A stretch of DNA of 64,000 nucleotides, taken from NCBI GenBank assembly GCA_020881915.1, contig JAJFPB010000007.1, forward strand, positions 3,844,001-3,908,000. The letters are read 5' to 3'. This DNA is from Paramyrothecium sp. XJ0827 (Eukaryota; Ascomycota; Sordariomycetes; Hypocreales; Stachybotryaceae). How positions within the stretch are numbered: the stretch's first letter is position 1; each line of letters opens with the position of its first letter. The position numbers and the translations under genes are program-made. The notes beneath the pieces were generated by a model. That model was not told the DNA's origin and searched no databases. It saw only the letters and a program-made list of their open reading frames with translations. This document shows, piece after piece, positions 47,522 through 59,900 of this stretch.

Positions 47522-50500
47522 ATGTCCCGGCCTTCTCATCGAGACGATTTTAGGTTCGCCATTATTTGCGCATTGCCTCGAGAAGCCGACGCCGTTTCTC
47601 TGCTCTTTGACGAGTTTTGGGACGACGACGGCGATCCATACGGCCGGGCGCCCGGGGACACAAACGCGTACACCACGGGACGCGTTGGGAACCACAATGT
47701 AGTCCTAGTAGTCCAACCCGGCATGGGTAACACAAGCGCAGCGGCTGCCGTGGCCAGCCTACGGTCAAGTTACGGGGGCTTGGTGCTTGCGTTGCTCGTT
47801 GGTATCTGCGGCGGCGTACCAATCGTCGGGTCCGAAGAGGCCCTCCTTGGCGATGTGGTCGTCAGCAAGACCGTGATCCGGTACGATTTTGGCAAGCAAT
47901 ACCCTCAAGAGTTTGTAGTTAAAGACACTGTCACAGATGCTCTGGGTAGGGCAAACAAGGACGTGCGGAGTCTAATCGCCGGTCTCGAAACGGAGCTTGG
48001 TCGTGAGCGGCTACTCGGTAAGGCCGCGCGCCACCTCAAGGTTTTACAGAACGCGGCAATTCGAAAGAGACGAAAGGCCAATTACAAATACCCAGGAGCT
48101 GTTGAGGACAAGCTGTTTGCGCCCGGCTATACGCACCGTCATCGAGAGCCATGCTCTGCTTGTGATAGCGAGGGCGCTTCTGCAGGACGGCGGCACATGC
48201 GTCATGCGCCGAGCTCGGCTGCGACGTGACTCAACTTATTACTAGAGAACGCCTGAAAGAAAAAGAAGGAGTTGTTCTCGATGATGCCCAATGCCCAGAA
48301 ATCTTTATTGGGCATGTTGCTTCCGGAGACATGGTCATCAAGTCGGGCACACATCGTGACCAGCTTGCAGCAGCACACAACGTAATCGCTTTTGAGATGG
48401 AGGGTGCTGGGGCCTGGGATGAGGAGTCGTGCATCGTCGTGAAGGGCATCTGCGACTACGCTGATAGCCACAAGAACAAGAACTGGCAAGACTTTGCTGC
48501 AGCAACGGCAGCGTCGGTAGCCAGGGCGATGCTTGAGCGATATAATGTGAGCGACGCACCTGAGTCTCGAAACTCCAGCCAGGCCGCGATCACTGCCTCT
48601 CCACCGACATCAATGTCGTTTGGCCAATTGGTGGGCGATACCATCATAGCGGGAATGGTGATCAATTCGGGCGGTACGGCCAACTTCAACGTCACGACTA
48701 GACCGAACAAGCACTACGAGGATGAAAAGGTGCGAGAGCTGCTCCACGATTTAGGCTCTGATTATGACGGATATAAGAACATCAACCCGCGGAGACTCGC
48801 CAGAACCTGTGAGTGGTTCATGACAGACAAGCAATTCCACAGGTGGCGCGACGGCAGCAACGCGGGCCTCCTCTGGGTCTCGGCTGGGCCTGGCTGCGGC
48901 AAGTCAGTTCTCGCGCGATCGCTCATAGACGAGGGGCTGCTATCGAGTAGTGCCTCTTCCGTATTTAGCATCTGTCACTTCTTCTTCAGAGACGGCGACG
49001 ATCAGCGGATGAACGCCCATGACGCGGTCTCTGCGCTGCTACACCAGCTCTTCTCGCAAGACGCGACGGGAGAGCTGGTGGCCACCGCCTTGAAAAGCCA
49101 CAAAGCCCACGGTAGTGGTTTGGCGCAGAACTTCACGGAACTCTGGCGCATCCTATCGATTTGCGCCGAGTCACCATACGCAGGAGAAATTATTTGTGTC
49201 CTCGATGCCCTGGACGAGTGCAGCGAGAGGGGCAGGAATCAGATCGTTGAATCACTAGCCGATTTTTATTTGCGCAAAGGAAAGCTGGGTTCATCCTCCT
49301 CAAAGCTCAAGTTCCTCATTACGAGCCGCCCTTACGATGACTTGGAATCATCTTTTGAGCAGTTCTCGGCTGCTAGTGGGTTCGCCCGTGTCAACGCCGA
49401 CGACAAGTACGATGAGATCAACCGAGAGATTGATCTCGTCATTGATGCCAAGATGAGAGACCTTGCCAGCACGTTCCAGCCCAATGACCGCCTGCTGATA
49501 AGCGAGCGACTCAAGGCCATGGAGAACCGAACCTACTTCTGGCTTTACCTCACATTCAGCATCATCGAACAGAGAAGGGCCAAATACGGCAAGCGCTCGA
49601 GCATAGAAAAGCTTTCATCAGCATTACCGGCCGAGGTGTCCGAGGCATACGAGAAGATCCTTAGCCGCAGCCAGGCGGAAAAGGACACGGAAGTTCTCTT
49701 GCAAATAATCCTTGCATCGTCAGTGCCCCTCGAGCTCGAAGAGGCCAACGTCGCGCTAACATTGTCCTTGGAGCCGGACGGTTTCACAACGTACGCAGAT
49801 ATGACCAATGATCTATGGCCGAAAGACTCGTTCAAGAGTATTGTGACGAACCTCTGCGGGCTTTTCATTACCGTCCACGATAACAAGCTATTCTTTATCC
49901 ACCAGACGGCGAGGGAGTTCCTCACTCAACCAGGACCAGGGGGTAAGTGGAAAGGGCGCCTCGCCATGGCGGCGTCGCATGCAAGGATGGCGCAGACATG
50001 TATCCGCTTCATATCGTTTCCTGAGTTTTCGCTGTCGAGCAGCATAGCCGCTATAGATGTTGATGAATACCCGTTTCTGCTCTATGCAACAATGTATTGG
50101 CCACATCACTACTGTTCACAGGATAGTTCCGGACAAAGCGAGCTCCTGGGAGACGCATGGATACTGCTCCGTATCTCCAGTGAAGGGACGTGGCTATGGG
50201 CGAAGATCTACCAGTTAGCATTGCGCTTGCAGTGGGAGTGGCCTAGCTGGACCGATCTGACCATGGCAAGCTACTTTGGGCTAGGACCTATCGTGACAAG
50301 GATCCTAGCCCAGGGACAAGCGCAAGTGAATAGCCCCGATGGTTACTGGGGTTCGGCCATCAAAGCCGCAGCGGCCGGGGGCCATACGGCGGTCGTACAA
50401 ATTCTTCTTGAGAACGGGGCCGACGCAGATGCGCCTGGGGGTTCCTTTGACACGTCTTTGTTGACGGCGGCAGGGATGGGCCATGCGGAAGTCGTTGCCC

Positions 50501-51719
50501 TCCTGCTGCATCATGACGAGAATGTCACAATTGCCGAACACATGATTGAAGTAGCAGCAGGCACCAATGAGGCTCGAAAGTCTTCACTGGCTCTGCTGCT
50601 TGATCGAGCGGGAGCCGAAATCCGAATCACCAGCAATATATTCGAAGCTGCAGCTAGTAGTTACAACGGGGCTGAAACACTCGCATTGCTTCTTGACCGG
50701 CGAGTAGAAGAGATTCGCGTAACTGCGGAAGCGCTGGAAAGGGCAGCTTGGAACTGGAATGGGAGAGACATCTTGAGTTTGCTCCTGGACAGATGCGGAG
50801 AGCAGATTCGGGTTACCGAAGGGATGGTTCTAGCCGCGGTCGATGGCCAGTATGGGGCGGACACAATGGAGCTACTTCTCGAGAGGCGTGGAGATGAGAT
50901 AGAGATTACAAGTAGTGTACTGCGCACCGCCATCAACAACAGCTGGTGCGCAAGAGATATATTGGTGGTGCTGTTCGATAAATCAGCAACAGAATTCTCT
51001 ATTCCTGAAGACGTCGTCAAGACTGTCGCGGCGGACGGGATAGACCACAGGGGCAGAGACTTACTAGCATTGTTTCTCGAGAAGCGGAGACACGGGGTCC
51101 AAATCACCGCAGACGTACTGAAGGCGGCGGCGGGAAATTACACGAATGGCAGGGACATTCTGGAACTACTACTCAACGTGCTTGGGGACGAGCTTAGGGT
51201 CACTGCAGACATCCTCAATACGGTGGCGACAGAGGGCAACGTGGAAACGATGGCGCTGCTTTTCGAGAGGCGCGGTGAAGAATTTATGATCACCGAAGAC
51301 CTGGTTTGCGCGATGGTGAATGGCGGCCACAGAGGAAGCGACATGCTGGCATTTGTTCTCGAGAAACGAGGCAATGAGGTTCCAATCACCAGCAGGGTGG
51401 TCACGATGGTGGCAGGGAAGTGGAAGGGTGCGGAAATATTCGAAACACTTCTGAAATGGCGAAGGGATGCGATCCAGGTCACAGGAGAGGTCGTCGCATC
51501 AGCGCCATCCAGATCATGGTACTGCTCCTGGAGACACTGGAAGACACCACCGAGACCACAGACCAGCTGGTGAAAGCCGCGGCGGGAAAGTGCCATGAGG
51601 CTGAGATTTCGGCTCTACTCCAGAGCCGTGGAGAGGCCCAGGATCTGGAATTTGTTGCTGCTCTGGCGGAGAGTCGTGGGAAGCACGGCGCGGCAGATTG
51701 GCTTCGGGCGAGAAGATGA
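47522..51719 (+). pseudogene. NLR-like protein: PNP/UDP phosphorylase domain, NACHT, repeat array; two frame breaks
   Basis: From the ATG at 47522 (MSRPSHRDDFRFAII) the protein starts with a nucleoside phosphorylase domain (FAIICALPREADAVSLLFD, PGMGNTSAA, LLVGICGGVP). The frame fails between about 48160 and 48229 and resumes one frame over (LGCDVTQLITRERL, ASGDMVIKSGTHRD, VIAFEMEGAGAWDE, VVKGICDYADSHKNKNWQ), completing the domain. Next comes a NACHT module with Walker A SAGPGCGKSVLA and Walker B IICVLDALDECSE. The C-terminus is an ankyrin-like pair, then about twelve degenerate 31-34-residue repeats (pattern ITxxVLxAAAxN...GRDILxLLLxRRGxE). A second frame change near 51500 moves the last repeats (QIMVLLLETLED..., ending at 51719) out of frame. 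Such proteins act in fungal non-self recognition and cell death. As read, the gene cannot make the full protein, unless an unusual intron lies at one of these points. Local codon use is otherwise normal. Confidence 0.75.
50521..51690 (+). repeat. Array of about twelve ankyrin-like coding repeats
   Basis: Each unit is about 93-102 nt. The pattern is a beta/turn start (VTIAEH, IRITSN, IRVTAE, IRVTEG, IEITSS, FSIPED, VQITAD, LRVTAD, FMITED, VPITSR, IQVTGE), a small-residue helix (AAAGNY-like), then GRDILxLLLDRRGxE. Units are divergent in sequence but regular in length. Confidence 0.8.
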
Positions 51720-52229
51720 GGATAAGGCTTGTGTTCTGCTACATTGAAATATCAATAAAATTGTCATTTGATAACGCCGTTCTTGTCTCGAAGGAGATGT
51801 TTTGACAGAAAATAAATAGGTCAACAAGAGGATTCTATTTGGAATTTCCTGCGTGCCACTTATCGTAGCAGAAAACGCCTGCTAATAGGTGACTGAACTC
51901 ATATGAATGATGTACTACCTCCATACCCAACTTGAAGGGAATTTGGTTAAATACAGAGCAGGTGTGTTTCATCCCGCTGGCTGCGTGCTTGGACAACAGT
52001 GTTTGAACAGCAATTGACGCGGTTTTGGTACTGTATCATACCTATGCTGTGGACATATTGCAGTGTTCAATCAGGGACTCATGTATTTGTCTGGGGACCT
52101 CTGATGGTAATATTCGCTCAAAACATGGCTCACACTATTACTTATAAGGCCAACATTATATCTTGACGTTCGCGTACCCCATAGCTTGCTCACAGGTCCC
52201 CTCACTCATGGTCACATTTCAGGTTGTAT
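51720..52229. other. Intergenic region between convergent genes
   Basis: No supported gene. A likely polyadenylation-type 'caataaaat' lies at 51752 after the NLR-like gene. Confidence 0.5.
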
Positions 52230-53842
52230 CTACCACCAGGTGTTCTTGGAGCGCTTGACGACGAACGCGCCACGGGTCATGGTGTTGATGACCACGTAAC
52301 CACTCTTGAAGTAAGGGTAGTGGCTCCATGTACCAGTAAAGGTCTCGTTGCCGCCACCGGGCAGGTGGTCGTCCTCGGGGTGGATGTCGAAGTAGGCGAC
52401 CTCCTTGATGCCCTTTCCGCTGGGGTCAAAAGGCACGGAGCGAAGGTCGAGGACGCTGTAGCCCAAGGCGTAGTTGCTCTGGTGGGAAAAACCGTCGATG
52501 ACGAACTGGTTGTGGTCGATGCCGCGGCGCGCGCCGGTGAACTTGCCGGTCTGCTTGGGCTTCTCGAGGTTGGAGACGTCCCAGATGTACGAGACGGGAT
52601 ATGCGTATTGGCCAGTCCTGGTGATGTTGACCTCGTCATACTCGTCGTCGAGGATTAGGTACTTTTGCCAGTTGCGGTCAAGGACCCAGCCCTGGTGGGT
52701 GTATGCGACGCCCTCGTAGGAGGTTCTGGAGATGATTTTGATGTTTGACTTGTCTTGGACATCGTAGCTTTGGCTCGTTAGTACCAATCAGCGTCTTTAG
52801 AATATTTTGTACTCACATGGTCAAAGAATCTTCGTTGTAACCGTAGCAGATATCGCGTCCCCAGTACTTCAGATGGGGTCCACGGTAGACCAAGCACTGG
52901 GCGTCGCTGACGAGGCATTAGTTTGATCAACATGACAAAGAATTTAGTGAGATGCTACTTACTGAACGTAACCGTCCTGACCACTCCCACCGAGGGTCTT
53001 GGGGTTGCTGGGGTCCTTCAGGTCAAAGAAGACAAGACCAGCCCCGTAGGTGCCGTTGCGAGGCTGGAAGCCGGTAGCAACACCATAATTCCTCTCCTCG
53101 TTGGTGACGACGTTGTGGGACCGGCCCCAAGGGAGAGCATCGTTCCACCAGCCATCGAGGTCTTCCTCGTTGGAGAAAACCTTGGGCTCCTTGGGGTCAA
53201 TCTTCTCCAACTTGCGAAGGTCGAAAATCTGAACGCCGTGGTTGTATGCCTCGCTGCCGATGACGACGTAGCTCTTGTAGCCCTTGATCTCGCGCCAGAG
53301 TGATGGCAGGGCAGTGGTGTACTGAGGCAAGCGTCCGAGGTAGACGAGCTTGCCCTTCTTCGTCACCTCAGCGAAAGAGGTGCCGTCTTCCTGAGCAATG
53401 GCAACGAACTCGCGTCCCTTGGGGCTGGTCCAGCCCCAGGAGCCCGCGCCACGACCGAAGGCACTGCCGAGCTCGGCGTGGGTCTTGAAGTCGTACAGAT
53501 CCAGACCCTTGCACCGGAAAGTATACTTGGGGTCGTCGGGGACGTACGATGCAACTCCGTCCTTGCAGGCAACGTAGTCCTTCTTCTTGTCGAAGGAGGT
53601 GTACTGAGTAGACTCGAAGACACCCTCCTGCTTCAGTTCTTCCCAGATTTGCTGCTTCGATTAGTCACTAGGCAGAAGACTGTATTGAGGCCACATACCT
53701 CCTTGAGCGACATGATCTGCTCATGCCTGACACCGCTGTCGTAGAGCTCGGCAGCGAGCTCGGCATCGACGGGCAGTTCCTTGGACAGCGCCGAGCCGAT
53801 AAGGGCGGCAATGGCACCCAGTGCCTTGATTGAGGTCTTCAT
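52230..53842 (-). CDS. Secreted choice-of-anchor-B / LVIVD-type beta-propeller protein
   Basis: Four exons on the minus strand: 53699-53842, 52963-53651, 52817-52906 and 52230-52767. GT-AG introns are 47-56 nt; the first acceptor is taken as GAAGCAG, with an in-phase alternative three bases earlier. The total is 486 residues with signal peptide MKTSIKALGAIAALIGSALS. The body has repeated beta-strand units around GLDLYDFKTHAELGSAFG, GSWGWTSPKGREFVAI, YVVIGSEAYNHGVQIFDLRKL, GRSHNVVTNEE and YIWDVSNLEKPKQTGKFTG, which match the choice-of-anchor-B and LVIVD-repeat proteins found in bacteria and fungi. A DHNQFV motif follows. No enzymatic activity is established for the family. It probably functions outside the cell. 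Intact. Confidence 0.82.
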
Positions 53843-53998
53843 GATGTGAGTCTCAAGCAAGAGTGGTTTGACGTTGCGATTGGCTGACGCGGGAAACGAT
53901 GCTTGAAGCTTGTCTGGCCTTGAGCTCCGACAGAAGAAATGCCTGTGGACCGAGCAGACAGCAGCAACCAGCGGCGGCATCGAGCCGAGCTCGCGGAG

Positions 53999-54004
53999 TT
54001 TATA
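53999..54004 (-). promoter_or_regulatory. Likely TATA box of the choice-of-anchor-B gene
   Basis: Minus-strand TATAAA about 157 nt before the ATG at 53842. Confidence 0.4.
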
Positions 54005-54769
54005 TGTCGGACATGGTTACGTCGAGTCTACCTCGATGATCTCTGCGTTGGGTTGTAGTTGCGATATGCCCACTACGAATTGCAACATGGCCGAATTGGG
54101 TAGGTGAGTAGCATTCTACGTGGGTTGGTGACGGCGCGGTCCAATGGCACATGGCAACGATCACGAATTCAACGGGCGTCGTGCCTCACCAGGGAGAAGT
54201 TCGACCACCCGCATCCAGCCGGTTCTGCACGCATGGTTCGTGGAAACGAGCCGTATCACCAATCGGAGGTGCGCGACGCGAGCGTCCACGGCTCCCGCCA
54301 CTCTGTGGAATGCCGCACGCCTCCGGGGTCGGCTACCCGCAGAAGCCATGGGCTTTTTGCATCCAGAGGGGCGGTAACCCGGCATTGCTGCATGTCGTGA
54401 TGTCGCTGCAATATTGTTGGCTCCCGGGGGCTGCGACCTACTTGTTCGGGTTAAGCAAATCGGCTGTCAGCCTCTAGCCTCCCGTCTAGACAAGCCTAGA
54501 TGCCTGCGGATCTGCAGTTTTTAGATGAGGGTCTGGCAGAAATTTACCGCAGTTCGGATCGGTGCGGTCGACTGGACACTTGCCGTTACATCACATATCA
54601 TTGTGCATGGGAACTTTTGTCCGGCCTACCACAACATGGCTGGACGTCAGAAGATTGGGGGGACGTATCGCGGACTTGCATCAGCACGGGAACGGGCATG
54701 TCTCTGAACATCTTTTTATTCAGCCGCATGGCTCTCTATGGTTGCACGGGCAATCGCTGCCGTGTCTGT
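54005..54769. other. Intergenic region
   Basis: Several 60-140-codon open frames on both strands overlap without any protein signal. No gene supported. Confidence 0.5.
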
Positions 54770-56451
54770 CTAGATGTCGTGACCACAGCCGAGATGCCTC
54801 TCGCCGAGGGCCTCGAGCTCCTCAATGTTGATGACGTTGGGGCCGGACCTCAGCAGCGACCTGACGCTCAACGTGGACTCGTTGATCGGGGTCTTGGGGA
54901 TGAGCTCCTGGCCCTTGAGCGACAGGATTGAGATCATGTGGGCGGCAGCGCGGGCGTTCCAGGTGATGGTCTCGGGGGTGGGGTTCTCGATGGTGTCGCA
55001 GGCCTGGTGGTAGCAGGGGTCCTGCGCGACAGCAGTGCCGGTGTTGAGGAAGCCGAAGGGCTTGTGCAGGATGCTCCAGAAGGAAGCGTAGTCGCTGCCG
55101 TTGGTGAGGATCGCGGGCGTCGTCTCCAGGCCGTGGCTGGCGAAGAAGTCGAGGTAGATCTGCTGGATGACCTCGGAGCCGGCGGGCGCGACGGAGCCGT
55201 GGGCGCGGCCGTCGTTGTCGCTGACGCCAAAGTAGCCCTTGGAGACCATGTCGTAGTTGAGGTAGGCGAGGATGTTGTTGACCTCCTCGGCAGGGAGGTT
55301 GGAGCAGTAGTACTCGGAGCCCAGGAGGCCGTTCTCCTCGGCGCCCCACCAGGCGAAGCGCAGCTTGTTCTTGAACCGGTACTTCTGGACGGCCTTGAAG
55401 ACCTCGAGGATTAAGCTGGATCCGGAGCCTGGGATTATCAGAGAGGTAGAGGGAGGGAGGCAGCGGGCTTTGACATACCATCGTCGTTGATGCCTGGGCC
55501 GGCTTGGACGGAGTCGAGATGGGCGCCGAGCTGAATTGACGTTAGCGCAAGGATCCCGGAATGAAATGGCTTCTCGTGGGTCCAAGTCTACTTACCACAA
55601 TGACGTTCTCCGGGTCGCCGTCCTCAGTCTCGACAAAGACGTTCTGGGTGATGCGCTCCTCGACGGTCTGGATGTGCTGGTAGTACGCCTCGACCGTCTC
55701 GCCGGCCTGCAGGCGCGCAACCAGCCTCTCGCCATCGGCCTTGGAGATGAAGCCGGCGGGCACGTAGGCCTCCAGGTCGACCTCGCCGAGGGAACCGGCG
55801 GTGGGCTTGGTGGTGAGGTCGTGGTAGATGATGACGCCCGCGGCGCCGGCCTGGGCCGCGGGCCTGACGCGGCCGGCGAGGGTGCCGCCGGTCGGGCACC
55901 GGAACCGCTGGGTCAGGACGATCTTGCCCTCGACGTCCAGGCCCTCGTAGTTGGCAGGGTCGCAGCCAGCGGCGCCGGCGGGTCCGAGCACGAGCTCGGC
56001 CGTGACGCCCTCCTCGGGGGTCGAGGGGGAGTACGTGATGCCGTAGATGTAAAAGTCCTCCTCGCCGACCTTGAAGCTGACCGACTGGACCTGGCCGAAC
56101 CAGGCGGGGAAGTCTTGCTTCCAGGCCGTGGTGCCATTGACCTTGCTGATGTGCTCCCAGATGTAGTCGACGGAGGCGGCGTAGCCGGGCAGGCCAAAGG
56201 CGCGGTTTCCGTTGCCGTACTTGAAGGCGATCTCGTTGAGCGCCTCGAGGTGAGACCACAGGCTTGGCGCCGTCAGCATCGCAATTGTGTATGGGGGGAC
56301 CAATACTCCTGAGTCATTCTTTGTTGCGCACTCACTTCTCCGTCTTGATGTCGGCCTGGATCTTCTCGGAGTCAATCTTGGGCTTGCACGTCGCGGCAGC
56401 CGTGGCCGAGGCCAGCGACAGGACCGTCGCAGCAGACTGGGTGAACTTCAT
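54770..56451 (-). CDS. M28-family zinc aminopeptidase (aminopeptidase Y-like), secreted or vacuolar
   Basis: Four exons on the minus strand: 56336-56451, 55596-56262, 55479-55530 and 54770-55428, giving 497 residues. Signal peptide: MKFTQSAATVLSLASATAAA. A PA domain lies in the N-terminal half (GPAGAAGCDPANYEG, GKIVLTQRFRCPTGGTLAGRV, GAAGVIIYHD). The M28 metal site is in order: HLDSV (His), GINDDGSG (Asp), GAEENGLLGS (catalytic Glu and ligand Glu), NYDM (Asp) and HQACDTI (His). It removes N-terminal residues from peptides using two zinc ions. Related proteins are the vacuolar aminopeptidase Y and secreted Lap2-type enzymes; the location cannot be decided from sequence. GC-rich codon use gives long antisense open frames, which are artefacts. 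Intact. Confidence 0.9.
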
Positions 56452-56910
56452 GGCTGCTGTTGGTCGGGCAGGGCAGATTCACAGTCAATTGAGTCGAGGA
56501 AGAAGATGGGAACAAGCACGGCGACGGGGGACGTCACGCAGGCGGTGGGTGAGACACGCAAGGGCATCTTAAATACCATTTGCTCAACTTTTCCTTTCTT
56601 TCTCTCTCCTTCCCCAAAGGCAACGCAACCTGCATCATGGAGCTCGCCTTGGGAGCGATCCCCGCCCATGGCGATAGCAACATGCCTGCTCACCTGCTTA
56701 ATCGGTATTAACCGTTGGAGATGCCCAGAGTTTAAGCACAAAGTTCCTGCGGGGGCCTCCTAAGCAAAACTGCGGAGACGGGTCAATTTCAGCGTAGCTT
56801 GGCCGCCCCCCAGGCCGTGGCTGGGCCAATCATGCCCGTCGTGGCGATAGACTGGAAGATTCTGTGCTTCTAACGCGAGCCTCCAATTCGACTGTTGGCT
56901 AGTGCAAGGG
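56452..56910. other. Intergenic region between two minus-strand genes
   Basis: No supported gene; contains the aminopeptidase promoter and the nitrate reductase 3' end. Confidence 0.5.
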
Positions 56911-59900
56911 CTAGAACCCGAACATGTTTTCGTCCTCGACATAACCCCAGTCTGATGGGACCGGACGCGGTGTGTTAGCCCATGCCCATGTCTGGTCAGA
57001 GATAAGACGGGGACGAGACGGGTTTGCTTGGCCTACCTCTCAATGCTGGCAACGCCGCCTTTTGGATCATGGCCGGAGGCCCGCACAGAAACGTCACAGC
57101 ATTTGGCGCCGGCGCGAAAAGATGCTTCTTGATGATGTCCGCGTCAACATGGCCTGTCAATCCCTTCCAGCCGTCGTCGGGATGGCTCAAGACATGGGTG
57201 ACGTCCAATTGACCGCTCGAGTTTTTGACAAATTCCTCTAGCGAATCTCGGAGCAGGATATCCTTCTGCGTCTTGTTGGCGTCGATGACCTTGACCTGCG
57301 TCTTGTCGCCCGCGCTGAGGAAGATGCGCGCGATGAGGGAGTACCCCGGCGTGATGCCCGAGCCGCCGAGGACCAGCGACACGCGATCAAAGTGTGTCTC
57401 CTTGCCCTCGATGATGAAGCTGCCGTCGCCGTTGTACACAATGTCCCCCGTCGGACCGCGAATCTCTACTTCTTCCCCGATCGGCATACAGTTGAGAATA
57501 TTTGAGAGAGCTCCTCCGGGCTGCATCTCGTCGGGGAAATAAGTCTTCACTGTGAGGTCAAAGGTGCCATCGCCGTCTGCAAGCTGTTTGTGGTTCTGTT
57601 GGCTTTCGTTTTGCGAGCGCCCACCGCCAACCACCCCATTACCTTCCTGGCTTTTCGCTGGCAGTAGAGGTCGCGTCGGGGTGTAGCTCCGGATCACCAT
57701 TTTGTCCTTGAAATGAAACCCAACCTGGATGTGCTGACACGTGCCCAGCCCAAGCTTGCTCTTCCCTTCGGGAAGCTGGAACGTGTACGTGGCCGTGTCT
57801 TCGGAAACCTGCTTTCGGCCCAACAACTTGACAGGCACCCATCTATGCTTCTGCAATGTCAGCGTCTTGTCGTTGCCTGTGGAGGCCTTCTCCTTGGCCG
57901 CGGCTTCGCTGGATTGTTTGATAAAGTTGGCGGCCTTTTCGGTCACCACACCGAGTGCGCATTCTAAGTGAAGGTTGTCAGCAACGGGTCAAAAGAGCAG
58001 CGGAAGAAGTACCCTTGAGCTTCTGGTAGGCAAAATCGTCGTGGATGCTCGCAAACTCATCGCTCGTTTCCTGATGAACTTTGCCTGCGTGTCCCAGAAT
58101 CGCCGCAGCGCCACCAGGATGCCAGTCGAGGACGCTGGTGGCATCGTAGACTTTGCCATCGACCACGAGCCAGCAGTCGTCTTTCTTGTCGTGCTTTTCA
58201 ATCTCTTCTCGCGTAAACTCCTTTTGCGGAGCGCCTGCTTCCTGCTTGGCCTGGGCTATTTTGTTCTCGGTGCTCGGTTGCATCCATCCGCCCTCACCAG
58301 ATCCGGGCTCCGTGGGGTGTTGGAACATGATTGCTGGCACATCCGAGTCTTCATCGTCGACGATCTCCGGCTGCACAATATACCAGCAGTTGTTCATCAT
58401 GCCCATGATGTTCCAATTTGGTTCTCTCGGCTGCGTGTTCTTGAAGACATTGAAACAGCGAACCATGATACTTTTAGCTCTTAGAAGATGCGACATTTGT
58501 ACATCAACATGCCAGTGAAGCCACGTCCAAAATTTCTCTCCGTGTCGGATGGGCGAGTCTGGGAACTTGCGGATGCAGTACAGCCAAGTCTTACCGTCGT
58601 CCAACGACACTTCTACCCTTTGGACCTCATGGCCGCCACCGTCGTATGCGTAACCTTCGATGCGATAGCTGCGCCCACGCTTCGCTTCTGTGACGGGTAT
58701 CTTTTCTCCTTGAGCCGGCTTGACAATCACAGAATTCAAGTTTTGTTCGTTGCACGCTGTGTCTGGATGCTTGAAGAGAGCTTCCGCGAATGGCCCGTCC
58801 TTTTCTGTTAAAAAGGCCGGGACGACACGATTATCCCAAGTATGGTAATAAGAATCGTTCTCCCTGTCGCTGATCCAGATCCGGCGGAGCCACTTGACGC
58901 ATCGGCCGCCGACGTAGCCCGGGATCATGACTCTTACAGGGTAGCCATGGTCCGGGGGGAGTGGAACGTCGTTCATCTCGTAAGCGAGAATAACGTCGTT
59001 CTGGGCGTCCATTGCATAGTCGAACGGAATACACGTTGAATATTTGCCCTCGCTTGGTTCGTCTGCTCCTTCGAAATTCACCCAATACCTCTTCCCATCC
59101 ACGGGCTGGAGAGCTTCTGGCACCCCGGCAAAGTTGAGAACGTCTCGGAGCAACGGTCCTTTCCAGTACGCACAACTGACACCACCCGCTCCCCAGCCGA
59201 AACCTTTACTTCTTTTAATCATGTTGAGCTCTTTTCTTCGGTTGCCGTCACAAGCAAGTGCGATGGGAATATTGACTGTGTTGAACTCCTTTAAATCCCA
59301 CATTGATAATGTCGTGATGTTGCCATCGTACTCAATGTCGAGCTGGTGGAATTCCCACAGAAGCCTGGGGACGGAGCCGTGATTCCGGACGTAGTGAAGT
59401 TCATTCGGCGTGATGAGACCTGCTTCATAAAGACGGCTCAGCTTTGCTTCGGCATTCAGTGGATGTTTTCCTGTGAGTCGAATCAGATCTGAACTTCGTG
59501 GAAGCCAGTTGTCTGGGCCGAACTGATCCTGCTCATCAATTGAAACTGGGGATGTATTGCCCGGGTTAGGTGATTCCCCTTTCCCGTCATTTTCTTTCAG
59601 GTTTACAATGTAATCTTTCTCTTGCTGCAGGGCCCGCAACAGGGCCAATTCTTGCGGTGTATATTTATCGGCCAGCTCATCGTGGGCCTGTTTTCCCTCG
59701 TCGTCATTACCCTTGTACGCATCATGATGCTTGTCTTGATCTGTGGGTCTTTTCCAGTCATGTTCTGGTTGCTTGCTGCCATCAGAAGAATCTTTATCCT
59801 CTTTATTTTTGGTCGAAGGGCCTTCGCCATTCTGTTGAGCTTCTTGGTTTTTCGCGCGTTCACTCTCTTCTTTCTCCTGACGTTTAATGTTAGCAGGCCA

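Noticed and set aside
52224..53303. Plus-strand ORFs over the choice-of-anchor-B gene
   Set aside because: Antisense to an intact multi-exon gene with signal peptide and family motifs.
54938..56312. Long plus-strand ORFs (54938-55414, 55536-56312)
   Set aside because: Antisense shadows of the GC-rich M28 aminopeptidase exons, whose zinc-site motifs are clear on the minus strand.
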